A DNA stretch of 64,000 nucleotides from Ktedonobacteria bacterium brp13 (lineage in GTDB: Bacteria; Chloroflexota; Ktedonobacteria; Ktedonobacterales; Ktedonobacteraceae), in assembly GCA_015099395.1 (NCBI GenBank), contig AP024096.1:5642001-5706000 (forward strand), in the 5' to 3' direction. The translations under genes and the position numbers were made by a program. Each line of letters starts with the position of its first letter. Positions within the stretch are counted from its first letter, which is position 1. The notes beneath the pieces are model-generated. The model saw only the letters and a program-made list of their open reading frames with translations, did not search any database and was not told the DNA's origin. Shown here piece after piece: positions 41,266 to 50,276 of this stretch.

Positions 41266-41471
41266 GTGCATAAATCACTGCCTCCTTGTACTGAGTGATG
41301 CATATTCTCCCGCTTGCTTCATGGCAGAGCAATAGTCAGCATGATAAAAAGCATACAAACTATTTGGTGGGAGTCGCTATACTAGATGCAAGGATAGGCA
41401 AAAACCTATACCCGCGTAGTGTCGGAGGTATTCGTACTGCCTTCCGTTTGCATTGTGAGGAGAAAAAAGAT

Positions 41472-42209
41472 ATGCGACGAACAATGCGTGTGACGTACTC
41501 ACTCCCCACTCGTGATTACTCGTTGTCTCTCCTGTATGCTGCTCTCGACTATGCACGGAAGGGCTACCGCGTCTTCCCTCTGCACAGTTGTACTACGAAT
41601 GGACGTTGCACCTGTGGTCAGCGTAGTTGTCGTCGCCCGGGACTGCATCCTTTGATTCCTGGCCTGAGTTTGGCGACGACTGATCCTGTGACGATTGCAC
41701 GCTGGTGGCATCAGTACGAGTTTGCCAATGTTGGCCTGGCGACTGGTGATGGTCTACTGGTGATCGAGGTTGATCCTCGCCAGGGTGGCGATTTAGAAGC
41801 TTTTATGCAGTTCTATGTGGTGCCTGATACCGCTATCGCACGCACCTCTGAAGGGTGCTGGCAACTCTACTTTACCTACAATCCTGCTTTTGTTCTACGC
41901 GCGACAATCGATAAGTTTGGCCCGGGGACGCGCAGCTATGGCGATGGCTGCTATGTGGTTGCTCCACCCAGTCGGAGCGGTGACGATGCCTACTCCTGGT
42001 TGAATACGAACGCGCTGGAACGTCTCCCTACAATCTTTATTCCAACGCTGCTTAGCTCTCAAATCGCACGTCAGTCGTGGTCTCCTGACTTTCACGATAA
42101 GGAGACCGCTACGCCGGCTCATGCCTCTTCTCCGGCTGCTCGTGCTCTCTCATCCCGCCTGATACAGCGTCCTCTGCTCTGGCAGGAGCTTCCTGAGCAG
42201 GACGAATAG
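41472..42209 (+). CDS. Solitary prim-pol (bifunctional primase/polymerase) N-terminal domain protein
   Basis: A 245-residue protein matching the prim-pol domain that opens many plasmid and phage primase-helicases. ALDYARKGYRVFPLHSC, the zinc-type Cys set 40/46/48/53, GLHPLIPG, ATTDPVTIARWWHQYEFANVGLATG and VIEVDPRQGGD (acidic residues Glu99 and Asp101) are all in order. The later basic motif, normally TPxGGxHLYF, reads TSEGCWQLYF with Gln in place of His, so catalysis may be weakened or lost. There is no helicase part and no phage gene nearby. The start at 41472 has GAGGAG before it; an upstream open extension has no family support. Confidence 0.85.
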   Translation: MRRTMRVTYSLPTRDYSLSLLYAALDYARKGYRVFPLHSCTTNGRCTCGQRSCRRPGLHPLIPGLSLATTDPVTIARWWHQYEFANVGLATGDGLLVIEVDPRQGGDLEAFMQFYVVPDTAIARTSEGCWQLYFTYNPAFVLRATIDKFGPGTRSYGDGCYVVAPPSRSGDDAYSWLNTNALERLPTIFIPTLLSSQIARQSWSPDFHDKETATPAHASSPAARALSSRLIQRPLLWQELPEQDE

Positions 42210-42270
42210 CATCGATGCGCACTCAATTGTAGCGCAGAGAACTCGGCGGTCCACTGTATCCTGATAGTAC

Positions 42271-42320
42271 AAAAGAGGAGCGCTTCAACCATGTATATTG
42301 GTTGAGGCGCTCCTCTTTTT
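42271..42320. terminator. Bidirectional terminator
   Basis: About 20-bp stem (42271-42291 with 42299-42320, one bulge) ending in T5, between the prim-pol gene and the convergent tRNA-Phe. Confidence 0.88.
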
Positions 42321-42322
42321 GC

Positions 42323-42398
<76 letters not shown>

Positions 42399-42905
42399 GC
42401 GTGGGATAAATATAGCACGATCTAGATTTTTCGTCAACCCTTTTGGCTATCGTTCTTGAAAATCAGCAGGATGAGAAAAAGTCGTTTTTCCGCCAGCCTG
42501 TTCACTCACGCATTCAGCCTCACGCTCACTCACATGCATTCTCACTCTCGCTCTTTGACTTCAACTCTTCTATTCACTCGCACGTATTCACCATTTATTA
42601 GCTCTATCTCTGCTATAAAAATAGCTTGAGCTTGCTGTTTATCATAGCAGCTTTCTTTCTTGATTTTTTTATTAGGGCGGCTATCGTTCTACCTTCTCTG
42701 CTCAAACATCAATGAACAAAGGTTTTTTTCGGCCCGGCGTGTAGCTATGTTTCAATTTGTTTTATTTTGTATAGTCATTTCTTCCTATACTTCTATATGT
42801 TTCATAGAATTCCATTTGTATATGCACTATGATAAATGCAACCCAAAGACCATGGCTACCTCTTTGAGAGAGTGTAGCCGCTATCGAATAAGGAGAAGTT
42901 TGTTT
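42399..42905. other. Intergenic / leader region before the LysM-CHAP gene
   Basis: About 500 bases. 42500-42600 is a pyrimidine-rich tract with many CACTC/CTCAC words. 42850-42875 can form a hairpin (GGCTAC ... GTAGCC with inner CTCT/AGAG) close to the ribosome site. I looked for the ydaO (c-di-AMP) riboswitch common before such genes and did not find its conserved core. The frame is open from 42660 but without a ribosome site. Confidence 0.5.
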
Positions 42906-43808
42906 ATGTCGAGTAAACCGCAGAATGTCGTTAGTCAATGGATTAATGACCACCTCTTGTCCGGCAAAGTTGCACGACAGGTTGTCATAATGGCTATTCT
43001 TCTTGTGGTACTTGGAGCTGGTTTTGGCTTGACGTCCACCAGTGCCTCTGCCCATGGAGTATGTGCTGACGGCGATACTGTGTATACTGTGCGTTCTGGT
43101 GATACGCTTGATGCAATTGCGAAGCGTAACAACATCAGCACGCAGCAATTGGCTTCCTATAATAAAATTGGTGATGCTAATTTTATTCTCCTTGGGCAAG
43201 ATATTTGTATCCCAGGCAGCGGTGCCAACACAACTCAAACGGCTGTGAAGCCAGTAGCGAAAGCACCAGCGAAGCCAGTGACCAAGGCACCAGCAAAGCG
43301 GGTAGCGAAAGCACCAGCAAAGCGGGTAGCGAAAGCACCAGCAAAGCGGGTAGCGAAAGCACCAGCAAAGCGGGTAGCGAAAGCACCAGCAAAGCGGGTA
43401 GCGAAAGCACCAGCAAAGCGGGTAGCGAAAGCACCAGCGAAAAAGAGCGCCGCCATATTGGGTACGTATAATCCTTTTGCTTATGGACAGTGCACATACT
43501 GGGCAGATGCGCGTTACCATCAGTTGCATCATGTATATGTTCCCTGGATTGTGAATTCGAATGCTGGACAGTGGGTCGCGCGCGCTCAGCAGTATCACTG
43601 GAGTGTATCTAGCACTCCAAGCGTTGGTTCAATTATGGTGCTCGCTCCTGGCGTTCAGGGCGCATGGAGTGTTGGTCACGTGGCTATCGTTGAGAGCATG
43701 AGAGGCAAAAGTTTCGTTGCTAGCAGTATGGACTGGGATGGTTCTGGTGGCACTGTTAATAGATCAACCTTTACGGCTGGTGCTGGTGTTCATTTCATCA
43801 AGAACTAG
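42906..43808 (+). CDS. Secreted LysM-CHAP cell-wall protein with Lys/Ala/Pro repeat linker
   Basis: A 300-residue exported protein. Signal segment about 20-45 (ILLVVLGAGFGLTS ... SASAHG); LysM peptidoglycan-binding domain about 53-98 (YTVRSGDTLDAIAKRNNIS ... GQDICIPG); basic linker 110-185 with six perfect KAPAKRVA units; CHAP amidase/endopeptidase domain 186-300 with nucleophile in YGQCTYW and His in VGHVAIVE. It probably cleaves or remodels peptidoglycan, the linker binding or crossing the acidic wall. AAGGAG precedes ATG 42906. A second CHAP protein follows at 44092. Confidence 0.92.
   Translation: MSSKPQNVVSQWINDHLLSGKVARQVVIMAILLVVLGAGFGLTSTSASAHGVCADGDTVYTVRSGDTLDAIAKRNNISTQQLASYNKIGDANFILLGQDICIPGSGANTTQTAVKPVAKAPAKPVTKAPAKRVAKAPAKRVAKAPAKRVAKAPAKRVAKAPAKRVAKAPAKRVAKAPAKKSAAILGTYNPFAYGQCTYWADARYHQLHHVYVPWIVNSNAGQWVARAQQYHWSVSSTPSVGSIMVLAPGVQGAWSVGHVAIVESMRGKSFVASSMDWDGSGGTVNRSTFTAGAGVHFIKN
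43284..43427 (+). repeat. 24-bp in-frame tandem repeat, six units
   Basis: Unit AARGCACCAGCAAAGCGGGTAGCG encodes KAPAKRVA; six units in a row with only the first base set varying, flanked by diverged units on both sides. Near-perfect identity implies recent expansion. Confidence 0.93.
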
Positions 43809-43861
43809 GTTATAGATCGGTTGATGTAGATATTTGACATTAGAGATTTAAGGTTTCCTAC

Positions 43862-43895
43862 GCGGATCGGACAGAGGTGTTCGATCCGCATTTTT
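43862..43895 (+). terminator. Rho-independent terminator after the LysM-CHAP gene
   Basis: GCGGATCG (43862-43869) pairs with CGATCCGC (43882-43889), then ATTTTT. Confidence 0.85.
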
Positions 43896-44091
43896 GTGTT
43901 TTACTCACGGCTTATTTCGTTCTCGCTGCGTTTCTGGGTTCCCTCTTCCCTATGATGATAAAACCCTTTTCTCCTATGCCTCATATTGTTTCATGATGAT
44001 TCTCTATTGCTGCATTATTATATAGAGCAAGATCTATTGATAGAGAACGTGTCTTTCATTCCTGGTATTGCGGGAGGAGTGTAGCTGTTAG

Positions 44092-44661
44092 ATGAGTATA
44101 TGGAGAGCTTTTCGGAGCTTCTGGTCCTGTTTCTATAGACATCGTATTGCTTGCATTGTCGTAGGACATATTGTTGTTGTTGGTGTTCTAGCCACTACCT
44201 GGGTGAGTGCTCCTTTTGCTGCGGATATGCTGCAACCTACGCCTACTATGACTGGTGGGGCTACTGTGGCTACTCCCCATATGTTAACCACTATCACTGC
44301 CATGCGTGGGATCTCGAATCCCTTTCCTTATGGACAATGTACATGGTGGGCATCGCAGCGTTACTTTCAGTTGAGTGGTGTCTATGTGCCCTGGACCATC
44401 AATGCGGATGCGTATCAGTGGAGCGACCGTGCGCGCGATTTTCACTGGAGTGTCTCTGCTCAGCCACAAGCAGGGGCGATCGTGGACCTGCAGGCGAATA
44501 TTCAGGGTGCCTCTAACCTTGGTCATGTCGGTGTGGTCGAGCGCGTCCTCAGCAATGGACATGTTCTGGCGAGCAATATGAACTGGGGTCCTGACTTTTC
44601 GCAGATCTCGGATGTCGAGTTTGCGCCAGGCCCTGGGGTGACTTTTATCACCGCAAGGTAG
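44092..44661 (+). CDS. CHAP-domain protein with N-terminal membrane segment
   Basis: A 189-residue exported or membrane-bound relative of the LysM-CHAP protein. A hydrophobic segment (about 19-45, VVGHIVVVGVLATTWVSAPFAA) is followed by a short linker and a CHAP domain from about residue 73: NPFPYGQCTWWASQRY gives the nucleophile Cys and LGHVGVVERV the His. The domain is clearly similar to that at 43808 (VYVPW, GHV, MNWG), so the two arose by duplication with loss or gain of LysM. GGGAGGAG lies upstream of the ATG at a somewhat long distance. Confidence 0.88.
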   Translation: MSIWRAFRSFWSCFYRHRIACIVVGHIVVVGVLATTWVSAPFAADMLQPTPTMTGGATVATPHMLTTITAMRGISNPFPYGQCTWWASQRYFQLSGVYVPWTINADAYQWSDRARDFHWSVSAQPQAGAIVDLQANIQGASNLGHVGVVERVLSNGHVLASNMNWGPDFSQISDVEFAPGPGVTFITAR

Positions 44662-44975
44662 TTCTTCTCGTGAGACTGTGTTTTATCTGCCGTATCCATG
44701 ATGGATTGGCTTTAGAACTACCATCCACGGCTATCACAGCTATGACTTATGGGTCACAAATTTGCATCTTTTCTCACTTTCCGTTAACCTTAGATTCGCC
44801 TGTACAAAATATGCTAGTCTCCCCTTTCAGGCTGGTCACTTATGGTATCTACCGCATAAGTAGCCTTCACTCCATCAGAGTTGAGAGCACCCACACATAC
44901 TTGACAGGAGAGGTTATTCTGTTTAAGAGGCACGAACAAAAATTCTAAAAAATTTAGACGGAAGGAGGGATCGTA
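44662..44975. other. Intergenic region
   Basis: 314 bases. No credible gene; a good ribosome site (GGAAGGAGGG) for the next gene at its right end. No clear terminator after the CHAP gene. Confidence 0.45.
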
Positions 44976-45743
44976 ATGGGAACGACCAATACCCGCCGAC
45001 AGCCTGGCTATTATGACGACATTGATCGGGATGATCTGTATGAAACTCGTATGCCAAGTAGCGCTCGTCGCTACAAACCGACAAACGATTTTTCGGACGA
45101 CTTCGCTCGTTCGCAGGTGCAGACGCGGCAGCACACGACTCAAACTCGGAATACTGCTACCTCGATTCAGCGCCGCTCCACTATGTCCGGTACGTATACT
45201 AATACGTCCGGCAAGTATACCAATGGGTACGCCGGTGGGTATACCAGTGGTGTTACTTCAACTGCGGTGAGACCGACCAGAACGGTAGAGAGATATACCG
45301 AAGAGATTCCTGTACACAATCGCAATCATTCGAAGCGGTTCTATACAACGGTAATCGTCGGTATGTGCGTGACAATCGCGCTTCTGGCCTGCTTATCTTC
45401 GTTGATAACATGGTGGCAAGGATTCCAGGAGGACTTGACCTATGGGAATCCCCGCACGGCTCAAATTGATGCCGTTGTTGGGCATAACGATAGTACTGCA
45501 AACCCTACTCATTTTATATTCCTTAATCTTCATGGACATATCCAAATTATCGAAATTCAGGGTGGTAATGCAGCAAAAACTCATGTCTACACCGGTCCTA
45601 CCCTTTTAGGCGCTAATAAGGATAGTATTCCTGTCACTGGAGAGATTGTCAATCAACAGGGCAAGCAGAATCTGATTGTACATGTTGGGAGTCAGGATCT
45701 CTACTTTATCAATGATGGGACTACGTTTAAGTTGCGTCAATAA
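44976..45743 (+). CDS. Single-pass membrane protein, unknown extracellular domain
   Basis: A 255-residue protein. Residues 1-120 are hydrophilic and low in complexity, rich in Thr, Ser, Tyr, Arg and Gln (TYTNTSGKYTNGYAGGYTSG), presumably cytoplasmic; one transmembrane helix lies about 124-146 (VIVGMCVTIALLACLSSLITWW); the remaining 105 residues form a beta-rich outer domain (HFIFLNLHGHIQIIEIQGG). I do not recognise the family. It follows the two CHAP genes on the same strand and may belong to the same cell-envelope group, which is inference from position only. Confidence 0.7.
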   Translation: MGTTNTRRQPGYYDDIDRDDLYETRMPSSARRYKPTNDFSDDFARSQVQTRQHTTQTRNTATSIQRRSTMSGTYTNTSGKYTNGYAGGYTSGVTSTAVRPTRTVERYTEEIPVHNRNHSKRFYTTVIVGMCVTIALLACLSSLITWWQGFQEDLTYGNPRTAQIDAVVGHNDSTANPTHFIFLNLHGHIQIIEIQGGNAAKTHVYTGPTLLGANKDSIPVTGEIVNQQGKQNLIVHVGSQDLYFINDGTTFKLRQ

Positions 45744-46113
45744 CTACCTTTCCTGTTTGGGAAGAGGCGTGGAAAGAGGGCTTTACTCCTTCTTTCGTAT
45801 GCAGATCATTTTGCTCTGCATAGACGTCTCTTCTTTTTTTCTAGGACCGCATTTTTCTCTGGGATAGCTGCTTCTCCAGAGTGCGTAAGTAGTGCTCTGG
45901 ATTTTTACGAAAACGATCACGAAGCCTCCCATTTTCTGGTCGTACCATTCGATTTCTTTCTCATCCAAAACGCAAAACCAGCACACCGAACGAAGACGAA
46001 CGGTGGGTAAAACAGAACGCTGTTTGGAAGCTCGCTAGCACGAGGCCATAGTGAGGGGCAAAAAAGCACAGGAATAGACCTCTTCTTGCCTGAGAGCAAC
46101 ATTCATCATGCTC
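45744..46113. other. Intergenic region with possible gene remnant
   Basis: A hairpin (TATGCAGA 45798-45805 with TCTGCATA 45815-45822) followed ten bases on by a T-run may end the preceding gene. 45850-46100 has short minus-strand open frames; one, read in the frame starting MVRPENGRLRDRFRKNPEHY near 45948, looks protein-like but short and broken. I treat it as a possible remnant, not a gene. Confidence 0.35.
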
Positions 46114-46851
46114 TCACCTGGATACAAAACTGTGCTGCGGGCCAAACTCGCTCACATAGTGCTGAAAGCTGGTCAAGGCTTCAATGCATGACCAGCTTGT
46201 TCTCGTGAGTTCCTCGCGCCTTTTCTCCACAGCCACGATGGCTTTTTCTGGCCGACCTGCCGTCAGTTCGTCCAGGACCGAGAGGATCACCTTGAAGTCG
46301 TAGCCAGCCTCTCTGAGCAGGACCACCACGCGCAGGCGGCGCATCTGGTGCTCGTCATAGAGGCGGTAGCGGCTGTACTGCTCGCGAACCGGGTGCAAAA
46401 GGCCCTGCTGTTCCCAGAAATGCAGGGCCGAGACACGCACGCCCACTTGTTTGGCCGCCTCTCCTACTCGGAACCGTTGAGGATGGGGGGTGCTTTGCAA
46501 AGGAGCGGACCCAGTGGCCAATGTACGCAGCGCGGAGAGCGTTTGCTCCACTTGGAAACGTTTGCTAGCAAGCTCGGCGTGACGCTCGTCGATTGTCGCA
46601 AGCGCTGTAGAAAGGTCGCCACGATGAAGCGCTTGCATGATCGCTGATGTTCGGGGCCAGCCGTAGCCACGAACCATACTTTGTACTGCTTTGAGTGCAG
46701 CTAGATGCTGCTGTGTGTAGAGGCGATAGCCGCTCGGACTCCGCTGTGCTTGCGGAATCAAGCCATTCGCCTCGTAATTGCGTACTTGTTGCACACTGAT
46801 GTGTCCAGCTAGTGCGAGATCATAGGTACGTAGATAGGGACGAGCTGTCAT
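46114..46851 (-). CDS. Transcriptional regulator with two MerR-type DNA-binding domains
   Basis: A 245-residue protein with two winged-helix MerR domains in tandem: first about 8-75 (LALAGHISVQQVRNYEANGLIP, SPSGYRLYTQQHL), second about 130-200 (FRVGEAAKQVGVRVSALHFWEQQGLL, YRLYDEHQMRRL). Helical dimerisation segments follow each. Ordinary MerR proteins have one domain, so a single chain could bind a full operator. No Cys-rich metal site is present. GGGAG lies six bases before ATG 46849-46851. It diverges from the DUF6194 gene and is its likely regulator. Confidence 0.88.
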   Translation of the reverse strand: MTARPYLRTYDLALAGHISVQQVRNYEANGLIPQAQRSPSGYRLYTQQHLAALKAVQSMVRGYGWPRTSAIMQALHRGDLSTALATIDERHAELASKRFQVEQTLSALRTLATGSAPLQSTPHPQRFRVGEAAKQVGVRVSALHFWEQQGLLHPVREQYSRYRLYDEHQMRRLRVVVLLREAGYDFKVILSVLDELTAGRPEKAIVAVEKRREELTRTSWSCIEALTSFQHYVSEFGPQHSFVSR

Positions 46852-47053
46852 GTCAAACTCCCAAGTGCTTTTAGAGACTTCTTTCAATCAACACTCTTCT
46901 TTCTACCACATCGAACAAGCACATTGAGCCTCAATAGGAGTCTGATGTACCCACACCCACGCGTTTCCATGCTGCTCCACCCTCCAGTTGGGCATCGGTG
47001 TTGTACAGTAGAGATGTGATCAAAGCAAAATAGTCAGGAAAGGACCAATACCC

Positions 47054-47530
47054 ATGAATGAATCTGAGATCAGCCAGTATATCACTGAGACATTTGAGGG
47101 CGTGGATGTTGTGGTCGCTTCGGGCGACAGCTTCTTCTTCTACAACCCGGATAGGAACGTACCGCCAGATCACAGGTTAATGTTTGTAACGATTGTGACA
47201 AGTGATATCAATGACCAGTTCTCCAACCTCAACCGCCCGTCGGCCCTTCGCTTGAACATTGGCATCGGCAAGCAGACGTTTTACTCGCTCTTCGGCGAAC
47301 CCTCGCTTCCTTCCGGCAGAGACAGCGCGGCGATCAGCGACAAGAACTCGAGCGACTACGACTTCACTGCCCTGGATCAAATAATGCCTCACCCGGTGTA
47401 TGGCCGAATGTTCTGGGTATGCGTGCTCAACCTTAGTGATGTGACGTTTGAAACGAAAGTGCGGCAGCTTTTGGTCGAGGCGCATGATCTGGCAGTGAGC
47501 AAGCACAAGCGACAGGCAGCTCGCAGGTAA
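47054..47530 (+). CDS. DUF6194 family protein
   Basis: A 158-residue soluble protein starting MNESEISQYITETFEGVDVV, with DSFFFYNPD, RLNIGIGKQTFYSLFG, YDFTALDQIMPHPVYGRMFWVCVLNLS and a helical end rich in Lys and Arg. This pattern is that of DUF6194, a family of unknown function that resembles DUF1801/YjbR-type small alpha-beta proteins. It is divergent from the double-MerR regulator with about 200 bases between them, so expression may respond to whatever that regulator senses. Confidence 0.75.
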   Translation: MNESEISQYITETFEGVDVVVASGDSFFFYNPDRNVPPDHRLMFVTIVTSDINDQFSNLNRPSALRLNIGIGKQTFYSLFGEPSLPSGRDSAAISDKNSSDYDFTALDQIMPHPVYGRMFWVCVLNLSDVTFETKVRQLLVEAHDLAVSKHKRQAARR

Positions 47531-47768
47531 ACCCCAACCGGAGAAGGTGAAACCATATGTCTATCACACAACTATGAGGTAGGCCCAGGAGTGCGCCTGT
47601 TGAGAACAACGACCTCGCTTCTTTGACACATATCCTATCTTTGATGCCTTGCTTAAGCTCTATGGCGTATACTATTTTTATCTGCAGGGGCATTAATATC
47701 CTTCAACGTCTATGTATCTATGTTGTTTGCTCTGAAAGCATTGAAAGCACAGAAAGCGAGTTGCTAGC

Positions 47769-48968
47769 ATGGCAGTTTTCCAGCCTGATAGTTTGAAGTC
47801 AGAGATTGATGAGCATATTCCCGATCTTGTTGCGGTTCGCCGTGATCTCCATGAGCATCCTGAGACCGCCTTTGAGGAGGTGCGTACCTCCAATATTGTT
47901 GCGCAACGGCTCCGTGCTATGGGCCTGGAGGTGCAGACCAATATCGCGAAGACCGGTGTTGTCGGTCTGTTACGCGGCGATGCTGCACCTGCGAATGCGA
48001 AGACGCTGGCTATCCGTGCCGATATGGACGCGCTTCCTATTCTTGAGCAGTGTGAGCATGATTACCGCTCGCAGACTTCTGGCAAGATGCATGCCTGCGG
48101 CCATGATGGTCATACTTCTATCTTGTTGACGGTGGCGGATATTCTTCATCGTCATAAGGCTGATCTTAAAGGCAATATCAAGTTTATCTTTCAGCCCGCT
48201 GAAGAGATCGTTGGTGGCGCGCTTCCGATGGTAGAGGCCGGGATTATGGAGCATGTAGATGGGGTGATCGGCCTACATCTGATCAGTACCTTCTCTGTTG
48301 GTCGAGTCAGTGTGACTCCTGGTGCTGTCTTCGCCAGTGCGGACCGTGTCAGGCTGCATGTACATGGCAAAGGTGGTCATGGTGGTATGCCCGAAGGGGC
48401 GATCGATCCGATTGTGATTGCGGCTCATATTATCGTGGCGCTACAGACAATCGTGAGCCGTCAGACGTCGCCCTTTAGTCCTGCAGTCGTGACGATTGGT
48501 GAGATCAATGCCGGGACGGCCCCGAATATCATCCCGGAGCAGGTTGATCTGCATGGTACGATCCGTTCCTACTCCCTTGAGCAGCGCGATTTCATTATTC
48601 GTCGTATCAATGAGATTGCGAAGGGTATCGCGCAAGCTATGGGTGGCGACTGTACGGTACAGGTATATAATGGCTGCCCTCCCTGTGTGAATAACGAGCA
48701 GATGGCGGCTCTGGTTCATGATGTGGCTGTGACGACTGTTGGTGAGGAGTTCGTTAGCAATGATGTGCTGACGACCGGAGCCGATGACATGGCGCACTTC
48801 TTGAATGCCGCCCCTGGCTGCTACTTTATTGTTGGTGCGCAGAATGCAGAGAAAGGCGCTGGCTTTCCCCATCATCATCCGCGCTTCAATATCGATGAGG
48901 ATGCTCTGCCCATTGCGGTCGAGATGCTCGTGCGCTCATCTTACGCTTTCCTGGATGCAGAGGAATAA
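47769..48968 (+). CDS. M20 family amidohydrolase (N-acyl amino acid / hippurate hydrolase type)
   Basis: Metal-dependent amidohydrolase of 399 residues in the M20D group that hydrolyses N-acyl amino acids such as hippurate, N-acetyl amino acids or IAA conjugates. RRDLHEHPETAFEE, IRADMDALPI, MHACGHDGHTSILL and FQPAEEIVGGA provide the metal-binding Cys, His and Glu residues of this group, and HGKGGHGGMPE marks the lid domain. The start follows a short spacer without a strong ribosome site (GCGAG). It is transcribed alone and convergent with galU. Confidence 0.93.
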   Translation: MAVFQPDSLKSEIDEHIPDLVAVRRDLHEHPETAFEEVRTSNIVAQRLRAMGLEVQTNIAKTGVVGLLRGDAAPANAKTLAIRADMDALPILEQCEHDYRSQTSGKMHACGHDGHTSILLTVADILHRHKADLKGNIKFIFQPAEEIVGGALPMVEAGIMEHVDGVIGLHLISTFSVGRVSVTPGAVFASADRVRLHVHGKGGHGGMPEGAIDPIVIAAHIIVALQTIVSRQTSPFSPAVVTIGEINAGTAPNIIPEQVDLHGTIRSYSLEQRDFIIRRINEIAKGIAQAMGGDCTVQVYNGCPPCVNNEQMAALVHDVAVTTVGEEFVSNDVLTTGADDMAHFLNAAPGCYFIVGAQNAEKGAGFPHHHPRFNIDEDALPIAVEMLVRSSYAFLDAEE

Positions 48969-49001
48969 TCTCTCCTGGTACCATTGATGATCGCTGTCAT
49001 G

Positions 49002-49062
49002 AAGAAGGTACCGGAACATCCCTCCAGTGCAGTGCGAGAAAGAGATGTTCCGGTACCTTCTT
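49002..49062. terminator. Bidirectional terminator, 19-bp stem
   Basis: Arms 49002-49020 and 49044-49062 are perfectly complementary; between convergent genes. Confidence 0.85.
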
Positions 49063-49085
49063 GTAATGCCTGTAATGCCTGGTAC

Positions 49086-49946
49086 TTAGCGCTGTCTCTG
49101 TACGACGCCTTTTATATATTCACGTAGTGCGGGCCCGATCTCTGGATGCTGGAGTCCCAACTCGATTGAGGTGGTAAGCAGACCAAGTGGTGTACCCATG
49201 TCCAGGCGTGAACCGGTGTAGTGGATGCCATAACATTTTCCCTGATGTGCTTGTTCAAGCAGGGCATCAGTGAACTGGATCTCACCGCCGCGTCCCGGTT
49301 TTGTGCGCTCCAGGATTGGGAAGATATCGGGTGTGACGATATAGCGACCTGCGACGGCCAGGTCGGAGGGTGCCTCTTCGATAGACGGCTTCTCGACCAG
49401 GTCTTTTACCTGATAGATGTAGGGCTCTTTCTCCTCAACAGAGGCGATGCCATACGATGAAATCTGCTCACGTGGCGTCTGGAAGAGGGCGAGGACAGAG
49501 GTCTGATACTTTTCAAAGACCTCTAACATCTTTGGCAGGCAAGGGGTGATCTCGTCACCCAGAAGTACCGCGAATGGCTCGTCGCCGACGGCCTCGCGTG
49601 CACACAGAATTGCATGCCCCAATCCCAGCGGCTCCGACTGGCGGACCGCCATGAACTTCGCCAGCTCCTGTGGACGACGCACTGCGGCCAGCTCTTTCTT
49701 TTTGCCTTTGCGCTCTAGTGTCTGCTCAAGCTCCGAGAAGCGGTCAAAGTGATCCTCAATCGCGTGCTTGCTATGGCTGGTAACGAAAATAATCTCTTCA
49801 ATACCGGCTTCTACTGCTTCTTCCACAATATATTGCAGCGTGGGTTTGTCAACGAGGGGCAGTAGCTCTTTAGGAACTACTTTGGTGGCCGGTAAGATCC
49901 GTGTCCCGAGCCCTGCTACGGGAAGTACTGCTTTACGAATGCGCAT
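49086..49946 (-). CDS. galU: UTP-glucose-1-phosphate uridylyltransferase
   Basis: Makes UDP-glucose from UTP and glucose 1-phosphate for cell-wall glycans, glycolipids and sugar interconversion. The 286-residue protein shows the nucleotide-binding block PVAGLGTRILPATKVVPKEL, VDKPTLQYIVEEAVEAGIEEI, PLGLGHAILCARE, FAVLLGDE and the GGEIQFTDAL active-site motif of GalU. GAGGAG lies before the ATG at 49944-49946. The gene stands alone. Confidence 0.96.
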   Translation of the reverse strand: MRIRKAVLPVAGLGTRILPATKVVPKELLPLVDKPTLQYIVEEAVEAGIEEIIFVTSHSKHAIEDHFDRFSELEQTLERKGKKKELAAVRRPQELAKFMAVRQSEPLGLGHAILCAREAVGDEPFAVLLGDEITPCLPKMLEVFEKYQTSVLALFQTPREQISSYGIASVEEKEPYIYQVKDLVEKPSIEEAPSDLAVAGRYIVTPDIFPILERTKPGRGGEIQFTDALLEQAHQGKCYGIHYTGSRLDMGTPLGLLTTSIELGLQHPEIGPALREYIKGVVQRQR

Positions 49947-50276
49947 TGATTCTCCTCATCTATTGGCACAGGCAACAAGTGTTGTCTGTCTTTAGCAATG
50001 TCAAGGTCCGTTTTCTATTGTAAGGTATTGCTACTGTTGAGGTCAATCTAAAAAAAGGTCGACGCTGTGCTTTTTACGGCAAGGTTGACTTTGTATTTTC
50101 TTATTCTATTCTATTTATAATACGTTTTGTTGCATGTGTGCATACACAAAAGAGGACCATCGAGAAGAGTAGTGATTTTCGAACACCCGAGTGCGCCGCC
50201 ACTGGCGGCGCACTCGGGTGTTCGAATAGGGATATGATGCCATAGACACCTGGTCAACTGGCAAGCAAATATATGG
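49947..50276. other. Intergenic region with 49-base palindrome
   Basis: 330 bases between galU and the VIT gene, both on the minus strand. A+T-rich (50030-50130) and should hold the galU promoter. The only structure is the palindrome at 50178-50226. Confidence 0.55.
50178..50226. terminator. 49-base near-perfect palindrome downstream of the VIT gene
   Basis: Arms 50178-50201 and 50203-50226 are exact reverse complements (24 bp) around one central C. Position suits termination of the fur-VIT transcript, but no T-run follows on that strand, and the stem is unusually long and GC-rich. Confidence 0.6.

Noticed and set aside
42600..42905. c-di-AMP (ydaO) riboswitch before the LysM-CHAP gene
   Set aside because: The conserved riboswitch core motifs are absent; only a small hairpin is present.
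44670..44948. 92-codon open frame between the CHAP gene and the next membrane protein
   Set aside because: No ribosome site, no domain pattern; composition resembles non-coding sequence.
45850..46100. Minus-strand gene near the MerR regulator
   Set aside because: Several short overlapping frames, none with a good start or a recognisable domain; noted only as a possible remnant.
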